In this document: piece by piece, positions 1 through 10,893 of the stretch
Numbering within the stretch: position 1 is the first letter of the stretch
Layout of the letters: each line of letters opens with the position of its first letter
From: Megascapheus bottae
Lineage: Eukaryota > Chordata > Mammalia > Rodentia > Geomyidae
NCBI GenBank assembly: GCA_024803745.1
Contig: JANJXV010000188.1
Coordinates: 1,267,001 to 1,331,000 of the forward strand
Direction: 5' to 3'
DNA: 64,000 bases
Notes under the pieces: model-generated
The model's input: the letters and a program-made list of their open reading frames with translations, nothing else
The model's database searches: none
Told to the model about the DNA's origin: nothing
Program-made: the position numbers and the translations under genes

Positions 1-34
1 TTTGTGTGTGGTATGTGTGTGTGTGTCTGTGTGT

Positions 35-78
<44 letters not shown>

Positions 79-79
79 C
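1..79. repeat. (TG)n microsatellite
   Basis: Near-perfect TG dinucleotide tract at the window start with a few TCTG interruptions. Confidence 0.97.
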
Positions 80-199
80 TCCATATGTGCATATGTTCAT
101 GACTGTGTGTGTTCATACTAGGGTTTTAAGCAGAGCCTTATGCTCTCCCTTAACTATTTCTACTTGAAGCAGAAAACTGATAAGCCAAAGCTCCACTTC

Positions 200-332
200 T
201 GTCTTTTTTCCTGGAAGACTGGAGATAAGGTTCTCTTGGATTTGATTGCCCAGGCTGGCTCTGGACCTTGATTCTCACATCTCAGCTTCCTGTGTAGCTA
301 AATTACAGGCGTGAGCCACCTTGTGCTGGACT
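200..332 (-). repeat. SINE, antisense (3' monomer type)
   Basis: Antisense copy of the local SINE family: GGAGATAAG, CCAGGCTGG, CTCAGCTTCCTGTGTAGCT and ATTACAGGCGTGAGCCACC in order. Confidence 0.7.
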
Positions 333-335
333 AAT

Positions 336-1495
336 TGAAAGTCCTTGTTATCTTCTTGATTAATGAAAGGAAGAACCATATGGGCCCAGGTTTGAAATCA
401 GAAACCCAGTCTGAAACTGTCTGCACCATTATTGTACCTGAACCTGGGACTTTAGACTCCAGCCATCAAATCAAGGCGCCCTACACACAATAGGTCCAGC
501 CACTCTCCTAGAGAAGCCAAATAAAGTGATATGGTGAAGTGTGGGTAAAGGATATTTAGTTTATAGCAGGCTTAGGAAGATAGCACTGCTTCTTCATCTG
601 TCTTCATAGGTACAGATATGGATTTTAGGTTAAATAGGGAGGCTTAGGGGAAGGCAGGGAGAAGAGCTTGCATACAAAAAATAGTCCCAAATCCCACGGT
701 GGCCTGGTTGACCACTAGTGAGCTCAGACATTGTCCCTAGAAGAATTCCAGAGAAGTTGTTATCACTTGATTACAGGAACAAAACAGGGACCAAATTATC
801 TCCTGAAATTTGGGCCATTGGTTTTCAGCTGCTAAGACGCATCTTAAGGCTGTTGTTTCCACACAGGATGCTTCTTAGGGAGTCTTTATTTCCTCCTGGT
901 GCCCAAAGGTGATTGTGAAAGAATGCAGCACAGAAGAGTTCAGATCCAGATAGGAGGCCATTCCGTGAATTCACAAAGCCTGGCAAAAGCATCTACAAGG
1001 TTGCATCTTACATACCAAGATCTGCTTTGGATCTAGTAAATCTGTTCCCTGTTCACTTGGATTTAGAGTTTGTGACTGAGTGGCACTGGGGACAACTGAG
1101 ACCACATGGAGGCTAGGACAGTTATTGGCCCACAGGCTCTGGAACAGAGAGGGACAGCAGCCACCACATCCAATCCCAAGAATCACACACATGCTCCCTG
1201 CAGTGTCTCTAGAATCTTCCAAAGACAGACCTTCATTACCTAGCATTTTGCCCTATGCTAAGGGGGTCCCCCTCTACTTTGGGCAAAGAAAACACAGCAC
1301 CTGAGCACCGCACAGGGATCTGCCAGACCCACACACAGCTGACCTCTGCCTCCTGTCACTACCCTCCTCTCCATCATCCTTTTAGAGAGCATTTCTAAAA
1401 ATTTTTATTGCTTTTATAAAGCTGAGATACAAAGGTGTTAAGTTGCAAAAGTAGCTAGGATTATAGGCAAGACACATAGTACTTGTCTTGCTCTC
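336..1495. other. 3' flank, nothing recognised
   Basis: Non-repetitive-looking sequence downstream of the TPTE-like gene. Only short open frames without family resemblance; no splice-phased exon seen. Confidence 0.4.
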
Positions 1496-1499
1496 TCCC

Positions 1500-1720
1500 T
1501 ATTTATGATTTTGCTAATACTGAGGCTTGAACTCAGGCCTTTGGCATTGTTCTTTTGCTGTATCTTTCAAGGGGAGTGTGCTTTAGTACTTGTGCCACAG
1601 TTCTACATGTGGTTTTTTGTGGTTGATTACATATAAGTCTCGTGGACTGGTGTTTCTACCTGAATCAGCTTCCAACCACAATCCTCAGATCTCAGCCCCT
1701 GTGTAGTTAGGATTATTGAT
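1500..1720 (-). repeat. SINE, antisense, dimeric type
   Basis: Diverged antisense copy: CTTGAACTCAGGCC, then a CCACAGTTCTACATGTGG segment, then TCAGATCTCAGCCCCTGTGTAG. Confidence 0.6.
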
Positions 1721-2290
1721 CCCTGGCACCTGGGAGAGCAAATATTGTCAGTGTAGCATGGATGAGCAGAAGGGAGAGCACCTCTTTCTCCCGTGGGCTG
1801 TTGTGTGGCCACCCCAGGAAGGTAGGCTAATGTGTGGTGTTCACCCAATGCCAGGGCAGCGGACTGCCCTGACTGCAGAAGCAGGGGGGCTTCTAGACAG
1901 TACATTTTGGCTACTGCACGTGGGATTAGGTACTTCTGGCATGAAGAAGGTGGTGGCCTTGGCTGACGTTGCACACACAGTGGGGCTCATGAGGAACATC
2001 CCAGAGGATGATCCCACCCCAGTGTCCTCAGTGTTCAGGGGACACCCCACAAGAGGGTGTGCAGCAACAGAAACCCATAGCTCAATCAAGAGCCTGGTCA
2101 GCAAGCCACAGAGACAGGACTTCAGAGAAGCAAAGCTGTGAGTGCCTACGTGGCAGTGCCCCCTGGGTTGGAACTTCCCTCCTCTGAGCCTCAGTTTCCA
2201 AATGTCCAATATGGATTTCCCCGTTGCCACATTGTAGTCTTTCTGAGGAAAACTACACGAGGTAGTCCTTGTTAAAACTTCAGACAGCCA
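1721..2290. other. 3' flank, nothing recognised
   Basis: Contains overlapping open frames up to 156 codons on both strands, none resembling a known protein. I see no exon or repeat that I can name. Confidence 0.4.
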
Positions 2291-2291
2291 G

Positions 2292-2515
2292 GTCGTTGTG
2301 TCTCTTGTCACTAATCCTAGCTACTCAGGAGGCTGAGATATGAGGACTGTGATTGAAAGCTGGTACTGAGTCAGTGAGACTCTTATCTCCAAGAAACAAC
2401 CAAAAATCTACAAGTGGATTTGTGGCTCTAGGCACAAAGAACAAAACTTGAACCAAAAAAAGTGTAAGTTTAATGCCCGCGCCCTGAGTTCAAGTCCCAG
2501 GACAGTCTCACAGGC
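2292..2515 (+). repeat. SINE, sense, dimeric type
   Basis: CTAGCTACTCAGGAGGCTGA followed by a second monomer ending GAGTTCAAGTCCCAGGACAG, then an A-rich to (CA)n tail at 2,520-2,556. Confidence 0.75.
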
Positions 2516-2526
2516 AAATACAAACA

Positions 2527-2556
2527 CACACAGACACACACACACACACACACACC
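2527..2556. repeat. (CA)n at SINE tail
   Basis: CA repeat growing directly from the tail of the SINE at 2,292-2,515. Confidence 0.9.
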
Positions 2557-2903
2557 CCAAAACATAACAAAAATTAAATAAAGCACAACACTCCTCACTA
2601 CTATAATTGCCTACCACTAGTCCTCCTGCTATCCAGCTCCTCTGACTTTGGCCTCTCTCCAACCCCAATACCTGTGACAGGAGCTCCCATTCCAACTGCC
2701 AACTTTGGCTCTTTGCAGCTGGCCAGACAGGCAAGACCATGGGAGACAAGTAACATAAGAAGACTGTGTTAACAGCACAGTAATCAAAGTATGTCTAGTT
2801 CTTGGAATTAGCACATGAATCAAATCTTATTCTATCAATTGCATGCATTCTATGCAATATTGTGTGAATAAACTGGTGGTTTGTGGTGCCTGTGTGCGAG
2901 AGT

Positions 2904-2904
<1 letters not shown>

Positions 2905-2958
<54 letters not shown>
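2905..2958. repeat. (TG)n microsatellite
   Basis: About 26 uninterrupted TG units, abutting an antisense SINE. Confidence 0.97.
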
Positions 2959-2959
<1 letters not shown>

Positions 2960-3170
2960 TGATACTGGGTTTGAACTCACAGATTGTGTGCTGTTGCTTA
3001 GCTATTTTGTGCAAGGCTGATGCTCTATCACTTAAGCACAGGTCTACTTTTGATTTTTTATGTGGTTTACTGCAGAAAAAGTCTGATGGATTTCCCTGCC
3101 TTGATTGGCTTTGAACCTTGATCCTCTCAGCTCCATATACTAAGTAGCCAGGATTATAGGTGTCAGGTAC
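2960..3170 (-). repeat. SINE, antisense, dimeric type
   Basis: ATACTGGGTTTGAACTCACAG, CTCTATCACTTAAGC, then GATTGGCTTTGAACC...AGGATTATAGGTG: both monomers in antisense. Confidence 0.65.
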
Positions 3171-3294
3171 TGGGGCTCAGATTTGGTCAGATGTTAGTAA
3201 ATGCCAATCATGACTTTACCAAAGGCCAGTAGGAGTCTAAACGTGATACTTATGGGAAGGTTGTCTGAAAAGGACATTTCCAAGAAGTATTTGT

Positions 3295-3378
3295 GTGTGT
3301 ATGTGTGCCTGGTGCTGGGGATCAAACCTAAGACCCAGCACTTGCTAAGCAGAGGCTGTGTCAGTGTACCACTGGGAA
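3295..3378 (-). repeat. SINE fragment, antisense
   Basis: GGTGCTGGGGATCAAACC (antisense B box) and CACTTGCTAAGCAGAGGC (antisense A-box region). Confidence 0.6.
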
Positions 3379-3439
3379 GCCTAAGTTAATACTGAAGTTG
3401 TATGAACTTCAGCAAAAAGGTATTTTTTAGCAGGCCCCA

Positions 3440-3815
3440 CCGGAAGGTCACTCTGAACTAACTCTAAACCAGCAGAGATAGCAGTTTCAAAGAAAGTAAT
3501 AAATTACAGCCTACTCCCAGTGATTTGAGGCCCCAGGATAAAATAACCATCGAAACATCCTGTGATAACCATTGAGATACCCTGGCCAGCTGCCCTTCAG
3601 CTGCCCTGCAGCTCGGCACATATCCCCTAGCACTAGCCAATCAATTAATAATACATCAACCCTGTGAGCTAACCCTATAGAAACCGTGTACAACAGGAAG
3701 TCAGGCCTCTCAATTCAGACCTGCTGTGTCAGTGTCGGTCTTGAGTCCAGGCTTGAGCTTGCAATAAGGACTCTTGTGCTCTTACATTGGATTCAGCTCC
3801 TTGGAGGAGACCCTG
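3440..3815 (+). mobile_element. Class I (gammaretrovirus-like) LTR, old
   Basis: Resembles an LTR of endogenous gammaretroviruses: a CTTGAGCTTGCAATAA poly(A) region, GACTCTTGTGCTC, a GGATTCAGCTCCTTGGAGG segment and GAAATCTGG near the end. Boundaries and target duplication were not resolved and no internal viral genes are seen, so this is probably a solo or truncated LTR. Confidence 0.65.
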
Positions 3816-4515
3816 AAATCTGGACCGTGTCTTCAGAATGAACAATTCAATTTTCAACAGAATTAACTTAGGTTTGGTCTACAGTCTAGACAGTAGCCAT
3901 AAACCTAGAGTATCTTGCTATCTAATAGCTTCACTTGTGTCTAAGTATACTGTGCAAATAGGAATAGCAGCTAACATAAGGAGCACTTGCTTGAGCCAAC
4001 AGTTTCAAGGGCCTTGCAAATGGAATAGGATCTGTTACTGTCAACTGTTTATAGGAGAATTAGGGGCCCAGTGAATTTGACTGAGAGAGGCCAGCAGGGA
4101 AGACTGAGATCAAACATGGCAGTCTAGTTCCAGATCACAGGCTATTAACCACCACGCTGGTTTAGTTCTAGGTATATTTTATATTTTAAGTTTTTGTGTG
4201 TGTTTGTGCTGGTACTGGATGAATGTATTTTCCTTTAGCTGTTTTTGCTCAATGCTGGTGCTGTACGACGTGAGTCACAGCTTTCCTATCGCCCTTTCAT
4301 GGTTTATTGGCAGTCAGGCTCTCAGGGTCATCTCTCCGGGCTGGCTATCCACTGTGGTCTTCATAGCTGAGCCCACTGAGCAGCGGCCAGGAATCATGAT
4401 ATATTCTTGTGTCCCTCAGCTCAGTTCTTTGGGCTGCTGTATAAATTACTATTGTTGTCTTTTCACCTAACGAGAAACTTGTACAAAATTTAATTTTAAA
4501 CAACAAATTTTCCCT
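3816..4515. other. 3' flank, nothing recognised
   Basis: Between the LTR and the RPL29 retrocopy. Short open frames only; possible degraded repeat near 4,190-4,390. Confidence 0.35.
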
Positions 4516-4519
4516 CCTG

Positions 4520-5236
4520 AGTCCAGGTGCATCAGCTCCGGGGGGTTTGTGGTTCAGATAGACATGGCCGAGTCCAAGAACCACACTACACACAACAGTC
4601 CAGGAAATGGCACAGAAATGGTGTCAGGACACCCAGATCACAAAGATACGCATCTCTGAAGGGGAGGACCCCAAGTTCCTGAGGAACATGCGTGTTGCTA
4701 AGAAGCACAACAAGAAGGGCTTTAAGAAGATGAAGGCCAACGATGCCAAGGCCATGAGAACGTGGCCCAAGGCCATCAGACCCTGAGAAGCCCAAAGCAA
4801 CAAACACAAGTTCCACAGCAGGCTACCAGCAAGCTCCAGCAACTTGCCTACATCGCCCACCCCAAGCTTGGGAATCACATCCATTCCTACATTTCCAAAG
4901 GTCTTAGGCTCACCTGGCCCAAGGCCAGGGCCCAGGCCTTGGCTAGGGCACAATCCAAGGCCCAGACTCCAGCTGCAATGCCAGCTAAGCCCAGGCCCCA
5001 GCTCCTAAGGGTGCTCAGGCCACAGCCTCCTAAGGGTGCGCTGACTCCAGCCTCTAAGCTGGAGGGCTCTGTGAAGGCCCCACAGAGAAGACCTTTGTCT
5101 GCCAGTGTGATGACAGGTGAACTGCTGTGGCTCCCTGGCTGCCATCTAGAGGGTGGGGTGTGGCCTGTGTCAATTCTACCAATAAACCTGAGGCAGGAAG
5201 ACAAAAGTAAATCAATGAATAAATAAATAAATAATG
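4520..5236 (+). pseudogene. RPL29: RPL29 processed pseudogene
   Basis: Intronless copy of ribosomal protein L29 mRNA. The ATG at 4,564 opens [16 protein letters not shown], matching the L29 start ([16 protein letters not shown]) until a frameshift. Further matches are [29 protein letters not shown] and the Lys/Ala-rich repetitive tail. The 3' UTR carries AATAAA (5,181) and an A-rich tail interrupted as (AAAT)n. Multiple indels mean it is not coding. Confidence 0.92.
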
Positions 5237-5239
5237 TTT

Positions 5240-5420
5240 TTTTTTGCCAGTCCTGGGGCTTGAACTTAATGCCTGAGCACTGTCTCTGAGCTTCTTTTTA
5301 CTCAAGGTTAGCTCTCTGCAACTTCCCAGCTTTTTGCATGTATGTGTGATACTGGGAATTCCAACCCAGGGCTTTACATGCTAGGCAAGCACTCTACAAT
5401 TAAGCCACCTTCCCAGCCCA
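5240..5420 (-). repeat. SINE, antisense, ID-like
   Basis: TTTTTTTTTGCCAGTCCTGG, CTTGAAC, ACTCAAGG, then TGCTAGGCAAGCACTCTAC: full antisense copy with T-rich start. It sits directly in the tail of the RPL29 retrocopy. Confidence 0.85.
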
Positions 5421-5534
5421 CAATTTTAATTTTATACTGTAGTCCATGACAACAATTTAGAAATAAAATATGTTTTGTATTTAATTATGTCATTTAAGTT
5501 CCTTTCTGCAGTTAGCAACAGAAGACAAATTTAA

Positions 5535-5535
5535 A

Positions 5536-5574
<39 letters not shown>

Positions 5575-5582
5575 ACACACAC
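5535..5582. repeat. (CA)n microsatellite
   Basis: Long CA tract with short GT/CAT interruptions. Confidence 0.95.
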
Positions 5583-6075
5583 AATTTCTTAAGATACTTA
5601 GCAGAAATGGAGGAAGACATTTCTAGTGGAAATTTATGTGAAAAATTCAATAATATCATTTCTGATTGGCCTTTTTGATTCTCTTGGTTTTTGCTCCACA
5701 GCTGTCCACCATTATGGTACCAAGTGAATAAGAAAAAATAGAGAAAGCTATTCCCTTACTGGCATGCTATCCAAGGTATTAGATTACTATGTTGGGTGTA
5801 AATCCTGAATTTGTTACTTTACTAATTTTTTGATATATCTAATTGTCCAAACTTCTAATTTCCCAGGAAAATAGAAGTAATGATAGCACTTGAATTATGA
5901 GGACTAAATGAATTTACTATTGAAGAGCTTCTAGGCAGTGGATTTATTATGATTGGGCTCCATAAATGTTACTATTTTTAGAATTATCATGAATAACTCT
6001 CTAAAGCAGCTACAAAAGTATACTAATAACTTTGCTCTTCTATGATATTGAAAAGTCTATTTTCCTTTTTAAAAT
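5583..6075. other. 3' flank, nothing recognised
   Basis: A/T-rich sequence with no exon-like or repeat structure that I can name. Confidence 0.35.
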
Positions 6076-6104
6076 TTGTGTGTGCACGTGTGCATATATA
6101 TGTA

Positions 6105-6136
<32 letters not shown>

Positions 6137-6236
6137 CAAAAGAGAGAGAAAGAGAGGGAGAGAGAGAGAAAGAGAGAGAGAGAGAAGGAGACAGAGAGAG
6201 AGAGAGAGAGGGAGGGAGAGAGAGGGGGAGAGCCCA
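6076..6236. repeat. (TG)n-(GA)n compound microsatellite
   Basis: TG/TA repeats pass into about 115 bp of GAGAGA with AAAGA and GGGA variants. It creates long low-complexity open frames on both strands that are not genes. Confidence 0.95.
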
Positions 6237-6269
6237 TACATGTGGGAATGTACCTGGGTATGTGCCCAT

Positions 6270-6480
6270 TATGTGCTTGAACTCAGGGCCAGGGCACTGT
6301 CATGAGCTTTTTGGCTCTAGTGTAGTGTTCTACCACTTAATCCACTTCTTACTTTTTTGGGGACGTGATTAACTGGACATCTGAATCACATACATTCCTG
6401 ACCAGGCAGTCTTTGAACTGGGATCCTCAAATCTTAGCCTTCTGAATAGCTAGGATTACAGGCATGAGGCATTATCTCCC
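6270..6480 (-). repeat. SINE, antisense, dimeric type
   Basis: CTTGAACTCAGGGCCAGGGCACTGTC, TCTACCACTTAATCC, then TGAACTGGGATCCTCAAATC and AGCTAGGATTACAGGCATGAG. Confidence 0.8.
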
Positions 6481-6773
6481 AGTTGAAACATCTTTGGAAA
6501 ATCTTTTCTGCATTACATTTAATTAGTACATTATATTTAATTAGTGGTTTCAATCGAACATGTCACTTTCTGAGTGCAATGCATGTTGATCCATGCCACG
6601 CCTTCAATCATTTTTCCCAATTTCTCCCAATCTTTTCCATTTCTCAAGTTACCTAGGTCCATTTTGATATAAAATTCCTCACTCTTCCTCTCTCTCTGGA
6701 TCAATCTGATGTAGGGCATCTGAGCTGTTTCCTTAACATGGTTGTATAGTAATTAGTGCATCAATGAACATGG

Positions 6774-6775
<2 letters not shown>

Positions 6776-6837
<62 letters not shown>
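6776..6837. repeat. (TA)n microsatellite
   Basis: About 30 uninterrupted TA units. Confidence 0.97.
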
Positions 6838-6840
<3 letters not shown>

Positions 6841-7044
6841 ATACTGACTTTCAGTCTTTTGGATAAATTCCCAAGAGGGTTATTGCTGGAACATAAGTAG
6901 TTCTAAATACCTATCTTACCTGAAAACTCATTTCAAAATTTAAATAGCTTGTAACATAGTGTATTGGAAATAAATTATTTTCACTATAGACTATTAGAGG
7001 TAGAATGATGTAAATTATATGCATATTTTTCTAGCAGTACTTTT

Positions 7045-7278
7045 TTTTCTGCTGGTCATGGGGGTTGAACTCTGGGCCTGGGCACTATCCCTTTGCTCTT
7101 CAGCTCAAGGCTATTGCCCTGGCCCTTGAGCCAGGGGCCACTTCCGGTTTTCCTAGTGGTTAATTGGAGATAAGAGTCTCATGGTCTTTAGTACCCTGGC
7201 TGGCTTTGAACCCAGATCCTCAGATCTCATCCTCTTGTGTAGCTAGGATTACAGGAGTGAGCCACCACTCCTGGCTTT
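7045..7278 (-). repeat. SINE, antisense, full dimer
   Basis: Well-preserved antisense copy from TTTTTTTCTGCTGGTCATGG through CACTTCCGGTTTTCCTAGTGG to AGGATTACAGGAGTGAGCC. It lies just downstream of the poly(A) signal of the TPTE-like gene. Confidence 0.85.
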
Positions 7279-7483
7279 TTTGTAGCAATTCTGAAAAATG
7301 GATACACAGGGAAGAAAGAAAATGAGTTGAGAGAAGAAGGCCAGTAGTTGTGGAGACATACAATTGGTAAATTCATAAACTAGCCAATTCAAGATTATGA
7401 TGTATGTACATATGTATACATGCATTGATGAGTTCATAGAAACATACACACTCTGAAGAGAGGTTACTATTACCAATATATAA

Positions 7484-7489
7484 TTTATT
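7484..7489 (-). terminator. Poly(A) signal AATAAA of the TPTE-like gene
   Basis: AATAAA on the minus strand lies 30 nt after the TGA, so cleavage would leave a very short 3' UTR. A/T-rich DNA surrounds it, so chance occurrence is possible. Confidence 0.55.
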
Positions 7490-10400
7490 TAATAAACATA
7501 CAGAATATAGTGTGTTTGTCACTGAAAGACTTCTTCAAAGAATATATCTACAGCAAAGTCTGGACGATATATGTTCCATGTCTTTTCTTTATGTGGATTG
7601 TCCAGGTCAGCTCGTGTTAAATAAAGTCTAAGGACAGGAAAAAATGTCATTACATTTTCTTTTAGGGCTTACAGTATGTGATTGTAGTTCTTAATGTACT
7701 ATGTTATTTCTCTTCTCGTTTTTTTGCCCTTATGGTTTTTCTCATGTTGTTACTGTGTGTGACTTGCTACCTGGTATATTGTATACACATTTATTTGTTT
7801 ATTTGAAACAGGGAAGGGAAGGGGGGAAAAGAGAGGACTGGGAGGTGGAGGAGGGGACAAAAGCATGAGAAGGTGTACAATTATGTGAGAAGTAATGCAC
7901 CTACTACCTGACGAATATAACTGTAATCCATCTTTACATTCTCCCGACATTAAAAAAAGAACAATAAAACCAAAACAGAATAGTCATCCAATAGCACACC
8001 CTTGTTTACAAAGAGACTTGCTGGCTGCAACCAGGATTTAAGTCCTACTAGTCTTCACTACTTAGCCCATTTTGCCTCTTTGGAATGACATAAAAGACCT
8101 TAATCTTCAGAAACAAATTGATCAGTCACAACATGCCTGTTAGAGAATTACTGACACCCACATTGAGCATATTATCTAAGTGTTTTGTAAAACTTTTTAA
8201 ATTTCATTTGTCAGGTAGTAGGAGGTGCAGGTCTTCTCACACATTAATACACCTTCTCATGTGTTTCTCCCTGTTTCCCTCCACCCACCCCCTTCCAATC
8301 ATGTTGTTTCCCCCCTTTCCCTACTTCAAATAAACAAACAAACATATATTCTAAGTGTTTATAATTGACAAAAGTTACCAAGGGGCTGGGAGTTTGGCCT
8401 AGTGTAAGAGTGCTTGCCTAGCATGCATGAAGACCCAGGTTCAATGACTCAGTACTACATACATAGGAAAAGCTGACAGTGGTGCTGTGGATCAAGTGGT
8501 AGGACTCTAGCCTTGAGAAGGCCAAAGAACAGTGCAGAAGCCATGAGTTCAAGCCCCAGGACTGTCACAATAATTACCAAGACATAATTGGGTGTATAAT
8601 GAAACCTCGTAATTAAATAGTGTTCTGGGCTTTTTTTTTGTATTTGTCTTTGTTTTCGTTAATGTCAGTAGTGGGGTTTCTACTCACGACCTTGAGTTCT
8701 CAATAAACTTTCTCTGCTCAAGCTGACCCTCTCTTACTTGAGCTCCAGTTGCATTTCTGATTTTTCAAGGACTCGTTGGAGATAAGTGTGACATAGACAT
8801 GCCTGCCCAGGCTAGCTTCAAACTGTGTTCCTCAGATCTCACCCTCCTGTGTAGCTAGAATGACAGGTCACTGAGCCACCAGTGCCCAGCTATATCACCC
8901 TGAATCGGTGAAATGATGTTTTTGTCTAAGCCACAATCTCATCAGTGTAAAAAAGATTTATCAAGCAAGGAAAAAATGATACCAATTTTCCAGAAATGAC
9001 TACAAAAAGGAGGACCCAATGTTCTTATAATCTCCAATGAGATGATGGTGGTGGAAAGGACAAAGCTATCCTTTAGCAAGAACCAGTTTGACAAGAAGCA
9101 ACAAGTAAACACCCTGCCTTTGTCGAGGACTTTGCTCAAGAGAAAGCTGGACACATAGGAAAATGGATAGAATTTTTCCTTTAAATGTAGAGTTTACTCT
9201 TTCCAAAATCAAATTGTATGTGAGTTACAAATCTGTAGAAATGAGGCTTTCTTGCTGCTGTCTTAATAGATTTGAGGTATTATCAGGCCCAGTTCAGATT
9301 TCAAGAGAAGTCTGGCACTGGATGTAACCAATACTATCCAGCACCACTTCTGGCTTTTTCTATGTATGTGGTACCGAGGAATCAAACCTGGGTCTTTGTG
9401 CACGCCAGGGTGGCTTTGAGCCTTAATCTTCAGATCAGGCTCTTGAGTAGCTAGGATAATAGCCTGAGCCACCTCCCCCAGCTCCAAGGTCTTCATATCT
9501 ATCCTCACACTTTTCTGAGGTCATGGCAACAGTCATTTCTGCCTTGATATGGATGATCTAGAAAGTGTTTTTCTTTTTACCACCACAGGTCAATACTCCT
9601 GAAAACTGAGTCTTTGTAGGTTCAGGAATGAGTTTCTAGATAAAGTAGTAGATTCTTAGCAATAATACATCATTCAGTCATGAGGAAACCTTTTCAAAGG
9701 GGAGGTTAACCAAACAATGCTTTTGAAATTGCTAATACGTCTCAGGCCTTAAAACTTCTGTCCTACATGGAAATGTGCCTACAGCAGAAGAAAGCCAGCT
9801 AAAGCCTCCCTAGACGAATCCCACCAATCATGATCCAATAAAGTGACATCCACCTAGACCTTTCTATATTCCAGGAACCGGGTAGATGTACACGTCGTGA
9901 GAGAACTTGATCATTACTATGATCTGGGTAATTGCCTCTTCACTGACACATTGCCTTGTGGTAGGGGATAGGAAATGTTTGCTTAAGCAATTCTTTATTT
10001 TTGTAGAAAATGAGCTTAGTATAGTAGGCAAAGGAATTGCCAATCTGTCTTACAATCTGTCCTTACCTGTTCTTCTCTATGAGAGATGTATGGAACCACA
10101 TGAAGAATGCACAGTCATCATAATAGTTTGGAAGCTTCTAAAAACACATGATTAAAGAAAGAGGTGATTTGTATAATAAAATGGATACCAAAAACTAATA
10201 ATTGCATTGGGGTTGACGTTCCTTCCTTCTGCCTTTTTGTGTACATCAATTGCAACATCCTATCTATTACAATGTACTCAGAGGCTTGAAGAGAATACTT
10301 TTTCATTAAAAATATAAAGGATCAAAAGTACTACAATGAAATAGAAAACAAGTGTTCAGTTGGATTTCATTAAAAGACATAATCAGGTTGAAAAAATGTA

Positions 10401-10853
10401 GCACCAAAATAGAGGGAAACATAGGCATATTTTGTATCTGGATGGGATCTTGTATTCACAATATTTTTAATTCAAAAACTAATGTCTGAAAAACAAAAGC
10501 AGATGCAACAAACACCAAGGGTTTGAGTATATACTTCAGTTAGTCAGAGAGTGTACCCCAAAGGTGGCAAGCACATGCAGAGCAGAGCTGGACTTCTACT
10601 GTCTCACCCACTAGGATCACCAACAAAATTCAGCAAAACCACAGACCACTGGAGTCCTCAGACCTTGCTGACACAAATGCCAAATGGGAAAGCAATGGTA
10701 GAAAAGCGTCTGTGGGTTTCTCAATAAGTTAAACATAGAATGACCATTTGGCACCAATTCAACTTCAGGGATGTTTTTATATGATAAATATAGACAATGA
10801 TCTCTCAATCTGATTAGAACACCACTAAAGAATCAACTAAGGACCTATGTTTA

Positions 10854-10893
<40 letters not shown>

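Noticed and set aside
2408..2980. Overlapping minus-strand frames of 61-113 codons
   Set aside because: They are translations of SINEs and CA/TG repeats.
6023..6305. Five overlapping 65-87 codon frames
   Set aside because: All are translations of the TG/GA microsatellite.
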